Under the pieces are notes generated by a model. The model saw nothing but the letters and a program-made list of their open reading frames with translations. It was not told where the DNA came from and did not search any database. Below are positions 58,609 through 64,000 of a DNA stretch of 64,000 nt, piece after piece (the stretch's first letter is position 1; each line of letters starts with the position of its first letter). The stretch is from Coprococcus_C hominis (GTDB lineage: Bacteria > Bacillota > Clostridia > Lachnospirales > Lachnospiraceae): assembly GCF_020687505.1 (NCBI RefSeq), contig NZ_JAJEQT010000002.1; one strand, written 5' to 3'. Made by a program: the position numbers and the translations under genes.

Positions 58609-60846
58609 ATGACGATCAATAAGAGAGCTGGGCGCAGCATAAAGAAAAACATCGCGTTTTATATTATCAGTATCATTCTTACGATGCTGACATCTATGGT
58701 GATTGTCGCCGCGGCGTCAACCGGACACACACTGACAAAGGTTGTGGATGATTTTGTGAAGGACTATAAGGCGGAGGATGCGGAGTTTGTCACTTATCAG
58801 CCGTTGTCCGATGCAGATATGGAGGAGCTCGAACAGGAATATGATGTGATACTGGAACGCAGCCGGTATAAGGATGTAAATGTGGAAAGTGGGGATTTAA
58901 AAGGAGCTACGATCCGTGTATTCCCGATGCCGGAGAAGCTGAACCTCTGTGAGGCGCGGGACGGACACGAACCGGGCGATGGGGAAGCACTTCTGACACA
59001 GGATTTTGCGGATGTGCATGATATTAAAGTCGGAGATACAGTTTCTCTTGGGTCATATGATTATAAAGTATCTGCCTACACGACGAAAGCAGATTATATC
59101 TATATGCTTGAGAAGCTGTCCGGTTATATTGACAGTGAGAAATTCGCACTTGTTGTGGTCAACCGCAAGGAGTATGACAACATTGATGCAGATGAGACAA
59201 GCTATTATTCTATCAAATACAACAAGGATAATTCCAATGAAGTGCGTGAGAAGCTAAATGAGGATTATGTGATTGCAAGCTATATGGCGGCAACCACGAA
59301 TACGCGAATCTCCATGCCGGTCAACGAGGGCGATGCCGTTACGAATATGGCGACCATGTATGCGCCGGTCATGTTCATCATCATTATCACTCTCGTTGTT
59401 ATGGTACTTGGAAGAAATATCAGACAGGAACAGTATCTGCTTGGCACATTTCTGGCACTTGGATTTTCCAAGAAGCAGATCATAAGACATTATATGCGGT
59501 ATGGGGTACTGCCGGGAGTTGTTGGAAGTGTACTTGGCTTGATTGTGTCCATTCCGTTGACCGGGGTACTGTGCAGATTCTATATCGAATATGATTTTGA
59601 AAAGCTTATGTATACACCGGCCTACAATGTACCATCGATCGTTATAGCACTGGTTGTACCAACCGTCCTTTACTGTGCGGCTATCGCAATCCAGGCGGCA
59701 GAGCTCTTGAAGAAGTCACCGGTCGATCTCTTAAGAAACACAGGAAAAGATACGAAGACAGTTGGCGTGATGAAGAAGAGTCATGCAAAGACACAGACAA
59801 AGATGCGGGTGCGGAGCGTGATCGGACATCCGGGAAGAAGCATTGTAACGGCATTTGGTGTGGCTGTCGCTGCATTCTGTATTCTGACAGGATTTATTAT
59901 GAAAGACAGTCTGGATACGCTGATGCATGGAGGACTTACAAGCTCTATCAAGTACGAATATCTGTACCGGCTGAATTCGTTAGAGGAAGGCACGCCGGAG
60001 CAGGGCGAGGCGTTGTTCCAGAATTACTATGAGGTAGAGGGAAACACAGTACAGCTTTTGGCACAGGGAATCAGCAAGGATTCGAAATATTTCCCGGACA
60101 AGACGGACGGTGGTGACGCGCTTGATCTGAACAAATATTATCTGACAAGTGCGGCTGCACAGACCTATGGTATAAAGACAGGTGATACGCTTACCTTCAG
60201 CAATATTGCAGATCTGAAAGAACATAAGGTAACAATCAGTGGTATCGTGACGGACAACACGCATTGCTATCTGTACACAGGAAGAGAAAATGCAACGGCG
60301 CTGGCAGGTGTAGACAGTGACGCCTATAACTGCATTATAAGCAAGGATGCATTGTCACTTGACAAAGACCGCGTGGCAAGTGAGACAACCATGACTGTCA
60401 CGGCAGACACGATGGAAAATATGATGGGACCGATGCATGCAATCATGGTTATATTTGAGATCGTAGGTGTTGTGCTTGGTGTATTTGTGCTGTATCTGAT
60501 TATCAACATGATCGTGGCAGAAACAGCAACCAATATCTCGGTTATGAAGGTACTTGGTTTCAGCCAGAAAGAGATTTCAAACCGGGTACTGAATGTCAAC
60601 CATATTCTGGTATGCATCGGATATTTGATTGGAATCCCGGCTGCATATATGTTTGTCAAGGTCGGTTATTCAGATACAATCGAGAATTATGGTATGCTGT
60701 TGTCACCGGTTCTCACAGCCAGAACGTTGGTGATCGGTTTCGTACTTACATGGGTAGTCTATGAGATTTCCCTTCTTCTCCAGAAGAAAAAAATATCAAG
60801 GATTGACATGGTGGAAGCTTTGAAGGAAAATAACAGAAACGAGTAG
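58609..60846 (+). CDS. FtsX-like ABC permease
   Basis: A 745-residue permease with an N-terminal membrane helix, an external domain of about 200 residues, three central helices (VMFIIIITLVVMVLGRN, GVVGSVLGLIVSIPLTGVL, PSIVIALVVPTVLYCAAIAI), a second external domain, and three C-terminal helices. It has the double FtsX layout of BceB/macrolide-type exporters. It probably moves a lipid, peptide or drug from the membrane, powered by the upstream ATPase. It is followed 31 bases later by the TetR gene. Confidence 0.92.
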   Translation: MTINKRAGRSIKKNIAFYIISIILTMLTSMVIVAAASTGHTLTKVVDDFVKDYKAEDAEFVTYQPLSDADMEELEQEYDVILERSRYKDVNVESGDLKGATIRVFPMPEKLNLCEARDGHEPGDGEALLTQDFADVHDIKVGDTVSLGSYDYKVSAYTTKADYIYMLEKLSGYIDSEKFALVVVNRKEYDNIDADETSYYSIKYNKDNSNEVREKLNEDYVIASYMAATTNTRISMPVNEGDAVTNMATMYAPVMFIIIITLVVMVLGRNIRQEQYLLGTFLALGFSKKQIIRHYMRYGVLPGVVGSVLGLIVSIPLTGVLCRFYIEYDFEKLMYTPAYNVPSIVIALVVPTVLYCAAIAIQAAELLKKSPVDLLRNTGKDTKTVGVMKKSHAKTQTKMRVRSVIGHPGRSIVTAFGVAVAAFCILTGFIMKDSLDTLMHGGLTSSIKYEYLYRLNSLEEGTPEQGEALFQNYYEVEGNTVQLLAQGISKDSKYFPDKTDGGDALDLNKYYLTSAAAQTYGIKTGDTLTFSNIADLKEHKVTISGIVTDNTHCYLYTGRENATALAGVDSDAYNCIISKDALSLDKDRVASETTMTVTADTMENMMGPMHAIMVIFEIVGVVLGVFVLYLIINMIVAETATNISVMKVLGFSQKEISNRVLNVNHILVCIGYLIGIPAAYMFVKVGYSDTIENYGMLLSPVLTARTLVIGFVLTWVVYEISLLLQKKKISRIDMVEALKENNRNE

Positions 60847-60877
60847 ATTTCTTCAGAAGCTTTTTGGGAGGATACAG

Positions 60878-61471
60878 ATGGCAAAACGGGTATTTACGGA
60901 GGAAGAACGGGTAGAGTATAGAGAGAAAATGCTGGATGCAGGGTTTGATTTGTTGAAGCAGTATGGAATGACACATATGTCGGTTGCCAAGATCACCGAG
61001 GCAGCCGGCATCGGTGTAAGTACGTTTTATAATTTCTTCTCGTCGAAGGAAGAATATGTGTATGAGGTTCTGCAATACCGGAGAAGAAAGATTCCGGAGC
61101 TGATCCGGATTGCATTAAATGGCAAGGAAAAGGCTGGTCCGGCAGAGACGCGCACGTATCTGAAGATGATGATTGATGAGCGGTACAGTGTATTTCCAAG
61201 TCTGACACCGGAGGATGAGAAGCGGCTGCTGGAGATGCTTCCAGAACAGGTAAGACCGGATCTGCTGAAAGAGACCGAGACAAGTATTCAATTCTTCCGG
61301 CATATGGAAGGCATCCGACCGGATGTGAATATTCCACTTGTGGCGAATCTGATCAAGGTCTATGTGCTTGCCGCAGAGGGAAAAGAGATGCTGCACCAGA
61401 CGGTGTACGAAGTGACGATGGATCGCATGCGGGATCTGATCTTGTATGAGATATTCGGAAGAACGGAATAA
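60878..61471 (+). CDS. TetR/AcrR family regulator of the ABC exporter
   Basis: A 197-residue protein with an N-terminal TetR helix-turn-helix (MSVAKITEAAGIGVSTFYNFF, about residues 34-54) and a helical ligand domain. It is the third gene of the ABC operon, so it is probably an autorepressor acting at the palindrome in front of the ATPase gene. Two other promoters in this window carry the same palindrome, so its regulon may include the GNAT and methyltransferase genes (inference). A terminator follows within 10 bases. Confidence 0.9.
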   Translation: MAKRVFTEEERVEYREKMLDAGFDLLKQYGMTHMSVAKITEAAGIGVSTFYNFFSSKEEYVYEVLQYRRRKIPELIRIALNGKEKAGPAETRTYLKMMIDERYSVFPSLTPEDEKRLLEMLPEQVRPDLLKETETSIQFFRHMEGIRPDVNIPLVANLIKVYVLAAEGKEMLHQTVYEVTMDRMRDLILYEIFGRTE

Positions 61472-61480
61472 AGTTATGAA

Positions 61481-61505
61481 AAAGGAGCGATCAGCTCCTT
61501 TTTTT
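61481..61505 (+). terminator. Intrinsic terminator after TetR gene
   Basis: AAAGGAGC-GATCA-GCTCCTTT followed by a seven-T run. Confidence 0.9.
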
Positions 61506-61586
61506 ATGCCCTGAAAATAAGACTGACTTTTCCAGTTTCCCGGTTGTTATATATGAATGACAAAGGAATGAAAGGAAAGGTGCAGT

Positions 61587-62306
61587 ATGAAGAAACAGGC
61601 AAGACACAAAAAGAAACAGAGCTACAAAGCGGTAGCGCGTGTACTCGTGACTTTGCTAATATTGTTCACTGGTCTGATCGCATACTATTCAATCCGTGGT
61701 GGAGATCGCACATTGCTCATGGTATTTCATTCGGAAAAGCAGGTGGCAGATACTTCAGGCGCATGGAATCTAATTCTTGTTGATCGGGATCATTACATTC
61801 CTGCCAATTATCAGGTGGAACTGACCGAATTATCCAATGGGGAAAAGGTGGATTCAAGGATCTATCCGGAGCTACAGCAGATGTTTGATGATGCAAGAGC
61901 GGCGGGACTTGCGCTGTTTGTGCGGGAAGGGTATCGGACAACAAAGGAGCAGCAACAGATCATGGACGATCGAATCAAAGAATATGAAAATCAGGGCTGC
62001 TCGAAGAAAGAGGCGAAGAAGAAAGCGGAGGAGTATGTTGCGATTCCGGGGACGAGCGAGCATCAGTTAGGACTCAGTGTGGATATCAACGCGGATACAT
62101 CCAAATGTTCATCGGATGCTGTCTATCAGTGGCTGGATGAAAATGCATATAAGTACGGATTTGTGAAACGCTATCCAGAAGATAAGACAGACATTACATC
62201 CATCAACAACGAACCGTGGCATTACCGGTATGTGGGAAAGGATGCAGCAAGAACGATGAAGCAGGAAAATCTGTGTCTGGAAGAATATCTGATAAAATAT
62301 AAATAA
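61587..62306 (+). CDS. D-alanyl-D-alanine carboxypeptidase, VanY family
   Basis: A 239-residue membrane-anchored peptidase. A basic N-terminus and one hydrophobic segment (ARVLVTLLILFTGLIAYYSI, residues 17-36) anchor it, with the catalytic domain outside. Zinc ligands are in PGTSEHQLGLSVDI near residue 155 and NNEPWHYRYVG near residue 210; FVREGYRTTKEQQQ is also typical. It trims the terminal D-Ala of peptidoglycan stems. No VanR/VanS or ligase genes are present, so this is a housekeeping enzyme rather than a glycopeptide-resistance locus. Confidence 0.9.
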   Translation: MKKQARHKKKQSYKAVARVLVTLLILFTGLIAYYSIRGGDRTLLMVFHSEKQVADTSGAWNLILVDRDHYIPANYQVELTELSNGEKVDSRIYPELQQMFDDARAAGLALFVREGYRTTKEQQQIMDDRIKEYENQGCSKKEAKKKAEEYVAIPGTSEHQLGLSVDINADTSKCSSDAVYQWLDENAYKYGFVKRYPEDKTDITSINNEPWHYRYVGKDAARTMKQENLCLEEYLIKYK

Positions 62307-62370
62307 AACTGACTTTTCTGACGCGTATGTTGTTATAGTAAGTGGGGATAGAAAAGAGGTGAGAGCGAGA

Positions 62371-62892
62371 ATGGAGTCTACAAGCGATTTTCTGCTGGTG
62401 CACCGGGCGAGAGCCGGGGATGAGGAAGCATGTGAGAGACTGGTCAGGAAATATTATCCAAGCATTTATCAGTACTGTTTGCTGCATATATATGACACCT
62501 ATGAAGCAGAGGATCTGACACAGGAAGTGTTTGCCAGAGCCTTTGAAAGCTTAGAACGATACAGGGAATATGGCAAAGTAAAAAATTATCTGTACACAAT
62601 CGCCGGAAATGTAGTGAAAAATTATTATAAGAAGAAAAAGGATATTCCGCTAGAAGAACTGCCAGAGGCGGAATCCGAAAATCGTGTGGACACGGTTGGT
62701 ATCCGGCTAGATATCGAACAGGCGGTGCGGAAGCTGCCGGATGAGCTACGGGAAGTTGCGATTTTGTCGTTCTTTCAGGAGCTGAAGCAAAGAGAAATCG
62801 CAGGATTGCTCCAGATCAAGCTCTCACTGGTGAAATACCGGATTGGACGGGCGAAGGAGCTTTTGATCAAAGAATTGGAGGTGGAAGAATGA
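62371..62892 (+). CDS. ECF-type RNA polymerase sigma factor
   Basis: A 173-residue sigma-70 family protein. Region 2 is YQYCLLHIYDTYEAEDLTQEV near residues 32-52, and region 4 is LREVAILSFFQELKQREIAG followed by LLQIKLSLVKYRIGRAKELL. The start is ATG 62371 after GAGGTGAG; GTG 62359 is too close to the ribosome site. It overlaps the next gene by 4 bases (ATGA). Unlike the sigma factor at 0.9 kb, it heads an operon with a membrane protein and an ABC ATPase, and probably controls their expression. Confidence 0.9.
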   Translation: MESTSDFLLVHRARAGDEEACERLVRKYYPSIYQYCLLHIYDTYEAEDLTQEVFARAFESLERYREYGKVKNYLYTIAGNVVKNYYKKKKDIPLEELPEAESENRVDTVGIRLDIEQAVRKLPDELREVAILSFFQELKQREIAGLLQIKLSLVKYRIGRAKELLIKELEVEE

Positions 62893-63668
62893 AAGCTTAC
62901 AGACAACGGATACAGGAATATAGAGATTTCGTACAGCAGACATGTATACGGGAAGAAGCGGGGGCATGCACGATAAAGGTGTGTCAGGATATTCTGACAG
63001 AACAGGCACTCCAGATGGAATCAAAGAAGACATCGTATTTTGAATTCTTATATGAGCAGTCACGGTTCATCAAAAAAAGATGGTGGGTGTTGCAGGGCGG
63101 AGTGCTTCTGTATCTATGGCTGTGGCTGAGCAACAATGCCAACGACATGAAAGAGACAATGCGACTTATGGGAATTTTCGCAACGATGTTTGTGATTTTG
63201 ATCGTTCCGGAAGTCTGGAAAAACCGAAGAAACGGTGCCGTCGAGGTGGAACAGGCATCGTATTATACGCTTCGCCGGATCTGTGCGGCGAGAGTCCTGT
63301 TGTTTGCAGCAGTGGACTTCTTGATTGTCATGATATTTTTGGCGGTAGCATATCGGACAACGGCACTTACCCTGAACAATCTGGTTGTGAACTTCTTACT
63401 TCCGGTCAATGTGTCCTGTTGCATCTGCTTCCGCGTGTTGTATAGCAGATGGGAACGGTCAGAATATGTTGCCGTGATGCTATGTCTGCTATGGGTGGCA
63501 GTCTGGACGATGATTGTTGTAAATGATGCGGTCTATCAGAGGATTGCATCTCCGGTCTGGAAAGCGATGCTGTTGCTGACATTTGTATATGTTGTGTATT
63601 GTGTTCGGAAGTCATTGACTTTCGATGAGAAAATGTTGGAGGATTACACCAATGAAATTAGAGTTTAA
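62889..63668 (+). CDS. Membrane protein, possible anti-sigma or ABC partner
   Basis: A 259-residue protein with a soluble N-terminal 65 residues and six hydrophobic segments (WVLQGGVLLYLWLWLSN near residue 66, MGIFATMFVILIVPEVW, VLLFAAVDFLIVMIFLAVAY, NLVVNFLLPVNVSCCICF, YVAVMLCLLWVAVWTMIVV, AMLLLTFVYVVYCV). It overlaps the sigma factor by 4 bases and the ABC ATPase by 17 bases. Position suggests an anti-sigma role, while the topology would suit a permease subunit. No family is recognised. Confidence 0.75.
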   Translation: MKAYRQRIQEYRDFVQQTCIREEAGACTIKVCQDILTEQALQMESKKTSYFEFLYEQSRFIKKRWWVLQGGVLLYLWLWLSNNANDMKETMRLMGIFATMFVILIVPEVWKNRRNGAVEVEQASYYTLRRICAARVLLFAAVDFLIVMIFLAVAYRTTALTLNNLVVNFLLPVNVSCCICFRVLYSRWERSEYVAVMLCLLWVAVWTMIVVNDAVYQRIASPVWKAMLLLTFVYVVYCVRKSLTFDEKMLEDYTNEIRV

Positions 63669-64000
63669 GCATGTAACAAAACGATATAGCGAGGTAGCCG
63701 CCGTCCGGGAAGTAAACTGTGTTATGGAACAGGGCATCTACGGATTGCTCGGAGTCAATGGCGCAGGGAAAACAACATTGATGCGGATGCTGTGTACGAT
63801 CATCCAGCCATCGGAAGGAGAGATTCTATGGAATGGCAAGGAAATCTGGAAGCTTGGTAGTGCTTATCGGGAGGTGCTTGGATATCTGCCACAGGAGTTT
63901 GGGTATTATCCCGATCTGAATGTGTATGATTATATGATGTACATTTCTTCGATAAAGGGACTAAAGCAAGCATTTGCCAACAGGAGAATAAAACAGCTTT
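63652..64000 (+). CDS. ABC transporter ATP-binding protein, 3' end cut by window
   Basis: About 116 residues are visible. They begin MKLEFKHVTKRYSEVAAVRE and include Walker A GVNGAGKTTLMRML near residue 34 and Q-loop LGYLPQEFGYYPDLNVYDYM. These are typical of ATPases of ABC-2 type exporters (antibiotic or bacteriocin transport, NatA-like). It starts 17 bases inside the preceding gene with GGAGG upstream. The permease should lie beyond the window. Confidence 0.9.
   Translation, partial: MKLEFKHVTKRYSEVAAVREVNCVMEQGIYGLLGVNGAGKTTLMRMLCTIIQPSEGEILWNGKEIWKLGSAYREVLGYLPQEFGYYPDLNVYDYMMYISSIKGLKQAFANRRIKQL

Noticed and set aside
61587..62306. Vancomycin resistance (van) cluster suggested by a VanY-type gene
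   Set aside because: No VanR/S, VanH, D-Ala-D-Lac ligase or VanX genes are nearby; a lone VanY-type peptidase is a common housekeeping enzyme.

Overview
The window looks like chromosome of a Gram-positive, anaerobic, fermentative Firmicute, most likely a gut Lachnospiraceae (Roseburia/Agathobacter/Coprococcus-like). I infer this from the moderate GC content, the strong AGGAGG ribosome sites, a Trp T-box, a PTS fructose operon with a DeoR regulator, an ECF sigma/anti-sigma pair, a clostridial-type PurF paralogue, a flagellin lysine methylase (implying flagella) and a 34-residue holin-like toxin. All calls are by eye; no database search was run. I saw no rRNA, tRNA, insertion sequence, prophage or CRISPR array.

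Layout. 1-4.0 kb: the end of an exported acidic protein, an ECF sigma factor with a membrane anti-sigma partner, and a von Willebrand A lipoprotein. 4.2-11.6 kb: cytoplasmic alpha-amylase, YerC, a DUF378 protein, a PurF paralogue, MutY, a YitT protein, a zinc ribbon and prephenate dehydratase. 11.9-14.6 kb: a coupled MATE / Fur-like / EamA operon. 14.7-21.7 kb: two 1-phosphofructokinase genes, a DeoR regulator, fructose PTS IIABC, HPr and enzyme I, a complete fructose uptake and phosphorylation module. 22-32.4 kb: MurI, an ABC-F protein, AraC and TetR regulators, a candidate small RNA, endonuclease III, a lipase-like hydrolase, a MetH-activation-like protein, glycerol kinase and a chemoreceptor. 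32.4-39.9 kb: the tryptophan operon trpEGDCF-BA behind a promoter and a Trp-specific T-box, ending in a terminator. 40-54.5 kb: accessory regulators and enzymes, including a LysR-linked redox cluster (flavodoxin, CMD-cupin, aldo/keto reductase), FliB, a LUD protein, cardiolipin synthase and an amidohydrolase. 54.6-57.5 kb: a type I toxin-antitoxin locus, a VOC protein, and a Ca/Na-type antiporter behind a probable Mn2+ (yybP-ykoY) riboswitch. 57.9-64 kb: a MacB-like ABC exporter with its TetR regulator, a VanY-type peptidase, and a second sigma-factor operon running into an ABC transporter cut by the window edge.

The most unusual material is between genes. Two families of long structured elements recur in the same orientation as the genes around them. 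Family A has four copies (about 4.05, 11.7, 19.65 and 22.9 kb) and family B has two (37.6 and 47.2 kb). Each has a conserved core set inside long outer arms whose sequence differs at every locus but stays self-complementary, which is the signature of selection on structure. Family A copies also share a GNRA-type tetraloop. I do not recognise either family.

Other regulatory signals: a shared 16-bp operator (GTTAG-N6-CTAAC) at three promoters (GNAT, methyltransferase, ABC exporter), which defines a small candidate regulon; a five-hairpin candidate small RNA with C-rich loops; a hairpin burying a Shine-Dalgarno sequence; and an array of helically phased repeats in front of the fructose regulator.
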